Of a stretch of 64,000 nt of DNA, positions 53,196 through 62,094 are shown in pieces. Below the pieces are notes generated by a model. The model had not been told where the DNA came from, made no database searches, and saw nothing but the letters and a program-made list of their open reading frames with translations. The stretch's first letter is position 1. Each line of letters begins with the position of its first letter. Source of the stretch: Burkholderia sp. Ax-1724 (GTDB lineage Bacteria > Pseudomonadota > Gammaproteobacteria > Burkholderiales > Burkholderiaceae); the NCBI RefSeq assembly GCF_011752995.1, contig NZ_VWWL01000009.1, forward strand, positions 1 to 64,000, given 5' to 3'. Made by a program: the position numbers and the translations under genes.

Positions 53196-54167
53196 GTGAC
53201 AGACACTTCCGCGAATCCACTTTGGGATGATTTGCGTATCGTCAAAGCTATCGCAGAGGGCGGCAGCCTCGTTGCCGCCGCAACAGCGCTCGGGCTCAAC
53301 CATTCGACGGTTTCCCGGCGGCTCTCCGCGGTCGAACGGGCCTTGGGCGCCGTGTTGTTCGACCGGCGCCGCAGCGGCTACGGGCCGACCGCGGCGGGTG
53401 AAGAAGTGATTGCGTTGGCCAGCCGTATCGAGCTGGATATTCTTAGTATGACGAAGCGCGTGTCCAGCCACGCCGACAGTCAAAAAGGCAATCTGCGCAT
53501 TACGACCAGCGATGCGCTCGTGCGGGATTTCGTTATCCCGATCGTCGCGGATTTCCGCACTCGCAACCCGGGTGTGCAGATCGAGATGATGGTCGGCAAC
53601 AAGCCCCTGAATCTCGCGCGCGGCGACTCCGACATTGCGATTCGAGCCACGCTGGCGCCGCCGGAAAACCTGTTCGGACGCAAGCTCGGCACCGTCGCAT
53701 GGGCGATTTATGGCCGCGCGGCCGATAGCGCGAACGGCTCTCCCGCGGGCGACATCATCGATCGTCGACCGTGGGTGTCCTATTGCCGGGACTTGAGCGG
53801 GCTCAAGGCATTCAGTTTTATCGATGAACACGTCGACCCCTGCAATATCGTCTATCGAAGCGACTCTATTATCGGCGTGGTCTCCGCCATTACCGCGGGG
53901 ATCGGCATCGGTCTTTTGCCCTGCATGTACGGCGACCTGGTTACCGGCATCACCCGATTGAGCCCCGTGATACCCGAGGTATATGACGAGCTGTGGCTTC
54001 TGACGCATCCCGACATCCGCAAATCCGGCCGGGTGAGCGCGTTTATGGCGCACTGCGCCGAGGCGATCATCGGGCGGCGCGAATTGATCGAGGGCAGGGC
54101 CGTCTATCGGGGACATTCGGTTGGCGCTTCGCCGTCGCCGGGTGGTTCCCGGCTTTCATGGGTCTGA
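53196..54167 (+). CDS. LysR-family transcriptional regulator (paralogue 1)
   Basis: 323 residues; the HTH (DDLRIVKAIAEGGSLVAAAT, then NHSTVSRRLSAVERALG) and effector domain are clear. The GTG start at 53196 follows GAAGGA by 5 bases. It is strikingly similar to the LysR protein encoded at 57253-58194 (shared blocks such as GNLRITTSDAL, GIGIGLLPCM and ELWxLTHPDIRKSGR). It ends facing the MFS_3 gene, so its target is not obvious from position. Confidence 0.9.
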   Translation: MTDTSANPLWDDLRIVKAIAEGGSLVAAATALGLNHSTVSRRLSAVERALGAVLFDRRRSGYGPTAAGEEVIALASRIELDILSMTKRVSSHADSQKGNLRITTSDALVRDFVIPIVADFRTRNPGVQIEMMVGNKPLNLARGDSDIAIRATLAPPENLFGRKLGTVAWAIYGRAADSANGSPAGDIIDRRPWVSYCRDLSGLKAFSFIDEHVDPCNIVYRSDSIIGVVSAITAGIGIGLLPCMYGDLVTGITRLSPVIPEVYDELWLLTHPDIRKSGRVSAFMAHCAEAIIGRRELIEGRAVYRGHSVGASPSPGGSRLSWV

Positions 54168-54285
54168 TCGACGCTTTTGCACGAATTGAATCGTACTGAT
54201 CCTGAAACACCAAAACGGTATTCGCGAGCTTCATGCCGATGTCGGGAGAGTTTCGGATTCCCTATCGAAATGCCGGAGCCATCCG

Positions 54286-55860
54286 TCACGCAGGCGCAAT
54301 CAGATGACGGATTCGCGGCGCCTCGGTGCCGATATGAAATTGCCGGGCGGTTTCCTCGCATTCGCGGTCGGCGCGCGTGACATGTTCGTGCTGGCGCAAA
54401 TGTTCGATCCAGCTCTCGACGACGAAGGTCTCGACGAACAGACCCGCCTGCGCCGCATCTTCATACAACCCCCAGGAGAGGGCGCCGCCACGGCGCCGGC
54501 TGGCTTGCAGCCGTGCCATCGCATGCGTGAAGTCGGCGGAACTCGCCGGCGCGATGCGATACTCGATCGTGACGAGCACCGGGCCGCGATCGTTCTGCAT
54601 GTCGCCTTCCACATGCGGCGCGGGCCAGTCGGCCGCGGGTGTGAGGTCGAGCTTCGCGGCGGCGTCGAGCGGGAAACGCAAGGCGAGCAACTGCGCGATG
54701 CCGAGCGCCGCGCCGGCCGCGAGCAGTGCTACTTGCACGCCTGCATGCGCGGCGACCCATCCCCAGAAGGTCGAGCCCGCGGTCATCGTGCCTTGCGAGA
54801 CGAGCATATAGAGCGCGAGCGTACGCGCCTTGACCCAGGCGGGCGCGGCCATCTGCGCCGCGCCGGTGAGCGACGACATGATCGTGATCCATGCGACGCC
54901 CGCCGCGAACATGACCGGCGCGGCCATGGCAAAGGTCGAGGCCATGCCGAGCAATGCAGTCGCCGCCGCGAACAGCAGCGACGCGGCGAGCATCATCGCG
55001 TTGCACGAAATCCGTCCGGAGAGCACGCGCAGAAGCAATGCACCGGCGATGGCGCCGAAGCCGAGGCAGGCGAGCAGCGCGCCGTAGCCGATGGAGCTCA
55101 AGCCGAGATCGCGCCGGCCGATCACCGGCAGCAAGGCCCAGAGCGCGCTCGCAAATACGAAGAACGCCGCGCTGCGCAGCAGTACCGTCAGCATGGCGGG
55201 CGACTGCCGTGTGTAACGCACGCCGGCTTGCAAGGCGCCGAGAAAGTGTTCGGCGGGCAGGCCCGATTTGCGCGGCGTGCGTTGCCAGCGCAACAGCACT
55301 ATGGCGACGCCGATGCTGGATAGCGCATTGAGCGCGAAGACCGCCGCCGGGCCGCCGGCGGCGGCGATCACGAGGCCGCCCGCGGCCGGCCCGATCGCGC
55401 GTGCGATATTGATGCCGAGGCTGAGCAGCGCAATCGCGCGCGGCAGGCTCGCGGGCGGCACCAGTTCGGGGATGGTCGCCTGGAAAGCCGGTGCGCTGAG
55501 CGTCATGCCGGTGGCGATTGCCGCGACCATCGCCAGCAGCAGCCACGGGGTGCACAGGCCGGCGAACGTAAAGATCGAGAGCAGGGCAGCGCCGGCCACC
55601 ATCCACCATTGCGTGGCGAGCAGCAGCCGCCTGCGGTCGACGATGTCGGCGAGCGCGCCGGCGGGCATCGACAGCACGAACATCGGCAGCGTGGTCGCGG
55701 CCTGCACCGCCGCCACCAGCAGCGGGTCGCGCGACAGGGACGTCATCAGCCAGCCCGCGCCGACATCCTGCATCCACGTGCCGATATTCGAAACGATGGT
55801 GGCGATCCACAGCGCCCTGAAAATAGGAATCCTGAGCGGCGAATCGGCAGCCGTATTCAT
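54286..55860 (-). CDS. MFS_3-family exporter (enterobactin-exporter-like) with C-terminal extension
   Basis: 524 residues: twelve membrane helices over about 1-405 (WIATIVSNIGTWMQDVGAGW in helix 1), then a soluble tail (about 420-524) of an ABM-like alpha/beta type with VTIEYRIAP and AMARLQASRRRGGALSWGLYE. This two-part form is typical of the MFS_3 family. It probably exports small molecules. It is convergent to the LysR gene at 53196 and 41 bases from the XapX gene, which is transcribed toward it. Confidence 0.85.
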   Translation of the reverse strand: MNTAADSPLRIPIFRALWIATIVSNIGTWMQDVGAGWLMTSLSRDPLLVAAVQAATTLPMFVLSMPAGALADIVDRRRLLLATQWWMVAGAALLSIFTFAGLCTPWLLLAMVAAIATGMTLSAPAFQATIPELVPPASLPRAIALLSLGINIARAIGPAAGGLVIAAAGGPAAVFALNALSSIGVAIVLLRWQRTPRKSGLPAEHFLGALQAGVRYTRQSPAMLTVLLRSAAFFVFASALWALLPVIGRRDLGLSSIGYGALLACLGFGAIAGALLLRVLSGRISCNAMMLAASLLFAAATALLGMASTFAMAAPVMFAAGVAWITIMSSLTGAAQMAAPAWVKARTLALYMLVSQGTMTAGSTFWGWVAAHAGVQVALLAAGAALGIAQLLALRFPLDAAAKLDLTPAADWPAPHVEGDMQNDRGPVLVTIEYRIAPASSADFTHAMARLQASRRRGGALSWGLYEDAAQAGLFVETFVVESWIEHLRQHEHVTRADRECEETARQFHIGTEAPRIRHLIAPA

Positions 55861-55901
55861 GATGGGGTCTCGTTGCGGGTCAAGGCTGGGTCAAAGCCGG
55901 T

Positions 55902-56186
55902 TCAAGGCTGGTGCTGGCCAGCGGTATCTTCATTCGCGCGCGTCGGGCGCGGCGCAAGTCCTGTCACCTGCCCCGACGTTGTCTGCTCGCTACGGGCGTG
56001 TACGTTCGTCGCGGCGCTGGATTCGGACATCAGCCGTTTCACGGTGGGCAGCGCCTGTTCGCCGATCAGAATGCCGAGCAGGCCGACCAGGGCGATCAGC
56101 GGCGGTGCCGGCGAGCGCACTTTCAGCAGCGAATAGACGAGGCCCACGAGGAGACCGGCAGCGAGCGACAGGAGATAGGATTTCAT
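55902..56186 (-). CDS. XapX-domain small membrane protein (DUF1427)
   Basis: 94 residues with two hydrophobic helices (LLSLAAGLLVGLVYSLL and ALVGLLGILIGEQALP) and a variable hydrophilic tail. XapX proteins are common in Proteobacteria next to hydrolases of the isochorismatase type; the function is unknown. It lies on the same strand as the YcaC-like gene and the MFS gene. Confidence 0.82.
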   Translation of the reverse strand: MKSYLLSLAAGLLVGLVYSLLKVRSPAPPLIALVGLLGILIGEQALPTVKRLMSESSAATNVHARSEQTTSGQVTGLAPRPTRANEDTAGQHQP

Positions 56187-56416
56187 GCAATGCTTGCCGC
56201 GGTGTTTCGATGAACGAACGACTTTGCCACAGGCGGGCTTATCGTTCAGATGAAATTCATGTCAATGCTCGAGCCAAGGCTCGAATCGGTGCATTGATTC
56301 AAGGCGCGCTGACGGCAGCGGGGCCGCATCGCGCGCCGCGCGCGCTGCTTCGTGCAGGCGTGCGGCCGTGACGCGGCCCCGTCATCAAGCGGAAATCAAG
56401 CTTGACGTTGGCGATA

Positions 56417-57064
56417 TCAGTGCGCGCCGAGCATCGCCTTCGCGTACTCGATACCCACGCCGAATGCGCCGCCGAACTTCATGGCGATGCCGGTCGTCAC
56501 GTCGTACGTTTCGGTACGTGCCCAATCGCGTTGCAGTTCGAGCAGATAGGTGAGTGCCGTGATCGGACGCGCGCCGGCCTGGATCATCCGTGCGACTGCG
56601 CGTTCATGCGCTTCGACCGAGCCGTCGCCGCATGCATCGGTGACGACATAGACTTCGAAGCCTTGCTCGAGCGCGGAAATCACGGGGCCGTTGCAGCAAA
56701 CCGACGTCCACAGGCCGGCGATGACCAGGCGGTTCTTGCCGGTTGCGTTGATACGGGCGATGAAGTTCTCGTCTTCCCATGCATTGGACGTCGTGCGATC
56801 GGTGACTTCCGCATCCGGAAACGCGTCGGTGATTTCGTCGAAGAGCGGGCCAGCGAAGCTGTCCTTCGAGATCGTCGAGATGATCGTCGGCACGTTGAAG
56901 CCCTTGCCGGTGTGAGCAAGAATGGCTGCGTTAGCGCGCAGATTGGTGATGTCGATCGACTTCGTGTTGAATGCCATCTGCGCCTGGTGATCGATCAGGA
57001 CCAGCGCGTGGTCGTTGGGGCTCAGAAGGGAAGCAGCGGGTTTGGCGATGGCTTGGATGCTCAT
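56417..57064 (-). CDS. ycaC: YcaC-like cysteine hydrolase (isochorismatase superfamily)
   Basis: 215 residues. The catalytic Asp is in LVLIDHQAQMAF and the nucleophilic Cys in WTSVCCNGPV; the cis-peptide region IAGLW precedes it. YcaC proteins form octamers and are annotated as probable amidohydrolases. The ATG at 57064 (MSIQAIAK) is preferred over upstream open frame, which lacks a ribosome site. It lies downstream of a divergently controlled LysR gene. Confidence 0.88.
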   Translation of the reverse strand: MSIQAIAKPAASLLSPNDHALVLIDHQAQMAFNTKSIDITNLRANAAILAHTGKGFNVPTIISTISKDSFAGPLFDEITDAFPDAEVTDRTTSNAWEDENFIARINATGKNRLVIAGLWTSVCCNGPVISALEQGFEVYVVTDACGDGSVEAHERAVARMIQAGARPITALTYLLELQRDWARTETYDVTTGIAMKFGGAFGVGIEYAKAMLGAH

Positions 57065-57252
57065 TACTCGGTCCTCGTGGAGTGAATGGGTTGGCTGGAA
57101 TTCAGCCGATGGCCTGCGAGAGACGGTTGACAGGGGGGCTGGAGGACAACCGCAAGTCATCGGCATGCGGAGGATTCTAAGTGAGCGAGTCCGCATAGGG
57201 GGGTGCAGTTTTGCGGAATGGCATGTGTAAAACTGCGGACGTTCGCATTGAA

Positions 57253-58194
57253 CTATCGATCGAGTTCCATCGAGTGACGCATGCGCGGTTCTCTGCCTTC
57301 GATGAAGTTGCGATGCTGCGTAATCGCTTCCGCGCAATGCTTCATGAACGCATGAACCCGGCCCGACTTGCGGATGTCGGGATGCGTCAGCACCCACAAT
57401 TCGTCGTAGACTCGCGGCTCGACAGGACCGATGCGCACGAGTCCGCCGAGCAGGTCGCCGTGCATGCAGGGCAGCAGGCCGATGCCGATGCCGGCCGCGA
57501 TCGCCGAGGTGACGCCGACGACGGAATCGCTGCGATGGAGAATGTTTTCCGCCGGTACGTGTGCGTTGACGAAGTCGAACGCCATGAGACCGGCGAGGTT
57601 CTTGCCGTACGATACCCAGCGGCGCTGATAGAGTACTTCTCTCGACGGCGATACGCCGACGTAGTCGGCCCTGCGCCCATAAATGGCCCATGCGATGGTG
57701 GCGAGCTTGCGGCCGAACAGGTTCTCGGGCGGTGCCACGGTGGCGCGAAACGCGATGTCGGATTCGCCGCGCGCGAGATTGAGCGACTTGTTGCCGACGA
57801 GGGTTTCAATGCGCAGGCCCGCGTTGCGGCGCTGGAAGTCCGCGATGATCGGCGTGAGAAAGTCGAGCAGCAGCGCGTCGCTCGTCGTGATGCGCAGGTT
57901 GCCCGTATAGCTGTGCGCATGACCCGACACGCGCCGGGTCACGGCGTGGATGTCGGTTTCGATGCGCCCGGCCAGCGCGATCAGCTCGGCGCCCGCGCCG
58001 GTCGGCACATAGCCGTTGCGGCGCCGGTCGAACAGCACGGCTTGCAGCACGCGCTCGACGGCCGCGAGCCGGCGGCTGACCGTGGAGTGATTCATGTCGA
58101 GCACGGCGGCCGCGGCGACGAGGCCGCCGCTATCGCCGATTGCCTTGACGATGCGCAGGTCGTCCCATGAGAGCGCGTGAAGGGGATCGTTCAT
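57253..58194 (-). CDS. LysR-family transcriptional regulator (paralogue 2)
   Basis: 313 residues; HTH (DDLRIVKAIGDSGGLVAAAA, NHSTVSRRLAAVERVLQ) and effector domain. It is highly similar to the LysR at 53196, so one arose by duplication or both came from a common mobile source. ATG 58194 is chosen because GAGGA lies just upstream; a TTG start at 58224 would add 10 residues. It lies 188 bases upstream of the ycaC-like gene on the same strand, so it probably controls ycaC, XapX and MFS_3. Confidence 0.9.
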   Translation of the reverse strand: MNDPLHALSWDDLRIVKAIGDSGGLVAAAAVLDMNHSTVSRRLAAVERVLQAVLFDRRRNGYVPTGAGAELIALAGRIETDIHAVTRRVSGHAHSYTGNLRITTSDALLLDFLTPIIADFQRRNAGLRIETLVGNKSLNLARGESDIAFRATVAPPENLFGRKLATIAWAIYGRRADYVGVSPSREVLYQRRWVSYGKNLAGLMAFDFVNAHVPAENILHRSDSVVGVTSAIAAGIGIGLLPCMHGDLLGGLVRIGPVEPRVYDELWVLTHPDIRKSGRVHAFMKHCAEAITQHRNFIEGREPRMRHSMELDR

Positions 58195-58356
58195 GATGTC
58201 CTCTGAAAAGCGGCTTCCTGCCAATAGTTCGCCGTATGTACCCGGAACTCATCGGCGAAGCCGGAACACCCGGCCGTGAGTATGCGTGATTGGCCTCAAG
58301 AACTTTTTTCATCTTGCCGACATACAGCTATCGAAACAACTATGGGAAGTTTACCA

Positions 58357-58779
58357 ATGACGCTTACGCCAGTCGGCAATATCGGCAGCACTTCGGCCGC
58401 TTCCGTTTCGCCAGCGCAGAACCCGGGCACTAGCGCCGATAGCGGGAAGCCGCCGGCCGCGAGCAACGGCGCGGCGAATTCGAATCCCGCGAGCCATAGC
58501 GCGGGAGCGGGAACATCGGGTTTCGCCTCTTCGTCATCTTCATCCGAGTCTCCGGCCATGCGCGCGCTGAAGGCGGAAATCCGGCGCCTTCAGCAGGAAC
58601 TGGCGCATCTTCAATCCCAACTGACGAAGCTGTCGTCACCCGGGGATCAGAGCGCGGCCAGCGCGCTGCGCGGTCAGGTCGCGTCGATTTCGTCGGCCAT
58701 CGAGCAGGCGACGGCCGCGCTGTCCCAATTGATGCTCGGCTCCGGGAAAACCGGCGGCCTCGTGAACGAGCAGGCCTGA
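58357..58779 (+). CDS. Small Ser/Ala-rich coiled-coil protein, unknown function
   Basis: 140 residues. A low-complexity N-terminal half rich in Ser, Ala, Asn and Gly (about 1-65) is followed by a coiled-coil helix with clear heptads (RALKAEIRRLQQELAHLQSQ), then SGPG-type linker and a second helix. FlxA-like proteins look similar. No signal peptide, no enzymatic motif. An in-frame ATG at 58342 is a second possible start. It stands alone between two convergent regulators. Confidence 0.6.
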   Translation: MTLTPVGNIGSTSAASVSPAQNPGTSADSGKPPAASNGAANSNPASHSAGAGTSGFASSSSSSESPAMRALKAEIRRLQQELAHLQSQLTKLSSPGDQSAASALRGQVASISSAIEQATAALSQLMLGSGKTGGLVNEQA

Positions 58780-58843
58780 GCTACCGTTTGCTCGAAGCAG
58801 GGCGCGCCCTGGCCGGATGCAATTGAGGCACAGGTTGCGCGTT

Positions 58844-60085
58844 TCATCGTTCGTGAGCGGATTCTAACGCGCTCTCCGAGCGCAGAAGCTCGACGAAGGC
58901 CTGCTGGACCGCCGTGCCGAGCCAGTCGCTGCGCACCGTATAGCCGACCGCGCGGCGCGCTTCGGGCAAGGCCAGTTCCAGCGCGACCAGTTCGCGCCCC
59001 GGATAGGCGTCGCGAATCTGCGCGCGCGACAACAACGTGATGCAATCGCTTTCCATCAGCATTGCCAGCATCATCGCGAGGGAACTGGTTTCGAGCACCA
59101 GCGGCGGCTTGACCGGCAACTGCTCGAAAATCGAATCGATCACCGCGCGGCGCGGCACGTTGTGCTCGGGCATCACCCAGTCGTGGCCGGCGAGATCGAG
59201 CAGGGCGATGCGCTTGCGCCTTGCCAGCCGATGCCCCTTGCGCACGGCCGCCACGTAAGGGTCGGCAAACAGCTCCGTTTCCTGCGCGGCCCCGGCAAGA
59301 CGCGCCCCGCGCAAGCCGCCGATGATGATGTCGAGCGCGCCGCTACGCAATTTGCGCAGCAGATGCGCATGCGAGCCTTCTTCCACCGTGACGCGTGCGG
59401 CAGGATAGCCCTCGCGCAAGCGCTGAATGACGCGCGCGACGAGGCGTGGCGGCAGCAGCGGCAGGACGCCGATCGCCACCTTGCCGGTGAGCTGCCCGCG
59501 AGCGTAGGCCAGGTCCTCGCCCGCCTGCGCGATCTCATGAAGCGCGAGGCTCAAACAGCGCGCGAACTCGATGCCGGCAGCGTTCGCCGACACGCTATGC
59601 ACACGGCGCCGGTATAGCGACACGCCGACGTTCTGTTCGATCTGCCGCGCGGCCCGATGCACGGCGGGCTGCGAAATGCCCAATGACAGCGCGGCCTCGG
59701 CCGCGGAGCCCGCGTCGGCGATCGCGATGTGGCAGCGCACCTGCGCGTCGGTGAGGCGGCGGCAGATCTTCGCCGCGTGCGTGGCCGTCGCCTGGCCCGT
59801 CAGGCCCATGACGGCACGCTCGATCTGATCGAGCATGCGGCGCACGCGCCGCTGCAGGATGAGGCCTTCGCCGGTCAATTCGCTGCCGCCGAAGCCGCGT
59901 TCGAACAGCGGGCCGCCAAAGCCCGCTTCGAGCTTGCTGATCGCGACGCTGACCGCCGGCTGCGTGCGCCCCGCGCGGATCGCCGCCTGCCCGATGCCAC
60001 CGGCCTCGCACACCGCATCGAACAGGAAAAGGCGCCGCAGGCGCGCCTGATCTTCATCCGATGACGTTTCTCCTGACGCTTTCAT
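58844..60085 (-). CDS. LysR-type regulator with two tandem HTH domains
   Basis: 413 residues, about 100 longer than usual LysR proteins. HTH 1 spans about 16-75 (FDAVCEAGGIGQAAIRAGRTQ...SVAISKLEAGFG) and HTH 2 about 116-175 (AIADAGSAAEAALSLGISQP...RAARQIEQNVG); the LysR effector domain begins near 200 (GKVAIGVLPLLPPRLVARV). Both HTH units have the LysR helix pattern, so this is probably a duplicated DNA-binding region rather than two fused genes. It is divergent from the amidohydrolase/DctA operon and probably regulates it. Confidence 0.88.
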   Translation of the reverse strand: MKASGETSSDEDQARLRRLFLFDAVCEAGGIGQAAIRAGRTQPAVSVAISKLEAGFGGPLFERGFGGSELTGEGLILQRRVRRMLDQIERAVMGLTGQATATHAAKICRRLTDAQVRCHIAIADAGSAAEAALSLGISQPAVHRAARQIEQNVGVSLYRRRVHSVSANAAGIEFARCLSLALHEIAQAGEDLAYARGQLTGKVAIGVLPLLPPRLVARVIQRLREGYPAARVTVEEGSHAHLLRKLRSGALDIIIGGLRGARLAGAAQETELFADPYVAAVRKGHRLARRKRIALLDLAGHDWVMPEHNVPRRAVIDSIFEQLPVKPPLVLETSSLAMMLAMLMESDCITLLSRAQIRDAYPGRELVALELALPEARRAVGYTVRSDWLGTAVQQAFVELLRSESALESAHER

Positions 60086-60141
60086 TGGCTCTCCAGACGG
60101 CCCCGAAAAAACCCTTAGATTAACCAGAATTTATGAGCTGG

Positions 60142-60161
60142 GCCTCACTTCATATTGAGGC
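60142..60161. promoter_or_regulatory. Candidate LysR operator in divergent promoter
   Basis: Perfect arms GCCTCA and TGAGGC (60142-60147 and 60156-60161) with an 8-base AT-rich spacer, centrally placed in the 142-base gap between the tandem-HTH LysR gene and the amidohydrolase gene. Confidence 0.5.
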
Positions 60162-60227
60162 ATTCAACGCTATCGAGCTTACATTAACACCCATTCCAGC
60201 AGAACATTTCCCGTCAGGAGCGCCTTC

Positions 60228-61079
60228 ATGTCAATCGTCATCGACACGCATACTCATGCAATTTCCCCCGATAAACAACGCTATCCGATCGCCCCGGTCG
60301 GCGGCCACCAGTCGGAGTGGTCGGCGAAGCGCCCGGTCAGCTTCGAAGGGCTGCTCGCGTCGCTGGACGAAGCGGGCATCGACCGGGCGGTCGTGGTGCA
60401 GGCGTCGACGGTGTATGGCAACGACAATAGTTATGTGGTCGAGGCGGTGCGCAGCCATCCGGATCGCTTCGCGGGGGTGTTCTCGATCGACGTGCTGGCG
60501 GACGACGCCGTCTCCCAGATGCAGCGCTGGCTCGACGCGGGCCTCTCGGGCCTGCGTCTGTTCACGACCGGCAGCACGATGCCGGGGCAGGCGGGCTGGC
60601 TCGACGACGAGCGCTCGTTCCCGGTCTGGGAATACGCGCAGCGCCACAATGTGTCGATTTGTCTGCAGATGACCGCACAGGGCATTCCCGCGCTGCTGAA
60701 CATGCTCGCGCGCTTTCCGGACATCCGCGTTCTGCTCGATCACCTCGCGCGTCCCGAACTGGCCGGCGGCCCGCCGTACGAAGCAGCCGCGCCGCTCTTC
60801 AGCCTCGCGCCGCATCAGGGCGTGTATCTGAAGCTCACGAATCGCACGATCGCCGAAGCCGGCCGAGGCGCGTCGACGCCCACGGCGTTTTTCCCGCGCG
60901 TGCTCGAAGCGTTCGGCGCGCATCGCATTGCGTGGGGCTCGAATTTCCCGGCGGCCGAAGGCGCGCTGCCGCAACTGCTCGCCGACGCTCGCGAGAGTCT
61001 TGCGATGCTGCCGGCCGACGCGCAAGCCGCGATCTTCTCCGGCACCGCGCGCGCGATCTATCCGGCGCTCGCCGCCTGA
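60228..61079 (+). CDS. TIM-barrel amidohydrolase (LigI/COG3618-like)
   Basis: 283 residues. The first metal motif is VIDTHTHAISP, with later block RFAGVFSIDVLA and DHLARPE, where the conserved Asp/His residues lie, and the C-terminal AWGSNFPAAEG. The family includes 2-pyrone-4,6-dicarboxylate lactonase (LigI) and 4-sulfomuconolactone-type hydrolases. AGGAG lies upstream of the ATG. It opens an operon with a dihydroxyphthalate-decarboxylase-like protein and a C4-dicarboxylate carrier, which suggests catabolism of an aromatic or lactone diacid. Confidence 0.85.
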   Translation: MSIVIDTHTHAISPDKQRYPIAPVGGHQSEWSAKRPVSFEGLLASLDEAGIDRAVVVQASTVYGNDNSYVVEAVRSHPDRFAGVFSIDVLADDAVSQMQRWLDAGLSGLRLFTTGSTMPGQAGWLDDERSFPVWEYAQRHNVSICLQMTAQGIPALLNMLARFPDIRVLLDHLARPELAGGPPYEAAAPLFSLAPHQGVYLKLTNRTIAEAGRGASTPTAFFPRVLEAFGAHRIAWGSNFPAAEGALPQLLADARESLAMLPADAQAAIFSGTARAIYPALAA

Positions 61080-61114
61080 AACGTCGACTTCGAATGCAAC
61101 CGGGAGACCCGAAC

Positions 61115-62026
61115 GTGAGTACTGCAACGCAACCTCTGCGCCTGAAGGCCGCACTGAAAACCTATCCGCATACGCGAGCACTGAAAGCGGGCGAGCTGAC
61201 GGACCCGGCGGTCGAACTGCTGTTCGAGGAGATCGAGCCGATCCATCGCGCGTTCGCGCCGATGGCGCGCCGCCAGGCGTTCGACGTCAGCGAACTGGCC
61301 ATCGTCACGTATCTTCAGGCGAAAGCCTACGGCAAGCCGCTCGTGCTCTTGCCCGCGGTCGTGGCCGCGCGCTTCCAGCAAGGCTGCATCATCTACAACG
61401 CGGAGCGTGACAAGCCCGACCTGAGCCATCTCGCGGGCAAGCGGATCGGCGTGCGGGCCTACTCGCAGACCACCGGCGTGTGGGTGCGCGCGATTCTCGG
61501 GGAAACCTACGGCGTGCCGCTCGACGAGATCGAGTGGGTGACGATCGAAGGCGCACATCTGGAAGAGTATGTCGAACCCGCTTTCGTGCGCCGTGCCGAG
61601 GCCGGCAAGCAATTGCTGTCGATGCTGCGTGAGGGCGAGATCGATGCCGCGATCCTCGGCAACGATCTGCCGGGCGAGCCGGAATTCAAGCCGCTGATCG
61701 AGAATGCCGCGGCCGCCGACCGCGAGTGGTACGCGCTGCATCGTTACGTGCCGATCAATCATGTCGTTGTGGTGACACAGGCGCTGGCCGATGCGAATCC
61801 GCAAGCCGTGCGCGCGGTGTACGACCTGCTCAAACGCGGCAAGGCCGCGGCTGCCGGGCAGAGCACGGGCCAGCCCGACAAGCTGCTGTTCGGCTATGAC
61901 GCACTACGCGGGCCGCTCGAAGAAACCCTGGCCTTCTGCGAGCAACAGCAATTGCTGCCGCGCAAGCTGAGCGTCGAGGAAATCTTCGCCGACAGCCTCG
62001 GCATTCTGGGCGACGCCGCGCGTTAG
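61115..62026 (+). CDS. Periplasmic-binding-fold protein, 4,5-dihydroxyphthalate decarboxylase-like
   Basis: 303 residues, no signal peptide, so cytoplasmic. The blocks RQAFDVSELAIVTYLQAKA, LAGKRIGVRAYSQTTGVWVRAIL and DAAILGNDL are those I associate with Pht5-type 4,5-dihydroxyphthalate decarboxylase and its relatives, which have the same fold as ABC binding proteins. GTG 61115 is preferred because GGGAG is 8 bases upstream; ATG 61094 is in frame. If the role is decarboxylation it would act between the amidohydrolase and the DctA-imported substrate; a binding-protein role is less likely without a signal peptide. Confidence 0.75.
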   Translation: MSTATQPLRLKAALKTYPHTRALKAGELTDPAVELLFEEIEPIHRAFAPMARRQAFDVSELAIVTYLQAKAYGKPLVLLPAVVAARFQQGCIIYNAERDKPDLSHLAGKRIGVRAYSQTTGVWVRAILGETYGVPLDEIEWVTIEGAHLEEYVEPAFVRRAEAGKQLLSMLREGEIDAAILGNDLPGEPEFKPLIENAAAADREWYALHRYVPINHVVVVTQALADANPQAVRAVYDLLKRGKAAAAGQSTGQPDKLLFGYDALRGPLEETLAFCEQQQLLPRKLSVEEIFADSLGILGDAAR

Positions 62027-62094
62027 CGCAACGCACGTCCGCTTCACGCATCCTGAGCGAATCCGAATTCGCCGCAGTCCGTCAAGGAGACACC

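Noticed and set aside
53196..54167. Treating this LysR gene as the regulator of the catalase
   Set aside because: It is 447 bases downstream on the same strand, with a hairpin between, and its closest relative in the window controls the YcaC/XapX block; no evidence links it to peroxide stress.
54300..55810. Plus-strand and other-frame open frames within the MFS_3 gene
   Set aside because: They lack any recognisable domain and have the composition of alternate frames of the MFS_3 gene.
61115..62026. Ordinary ABC-transporter binding protein
   Set aside because: No signal peptide and no permease or ATPase gene nearby; the motif pattern is closer to Pht5-type decarboxylases.
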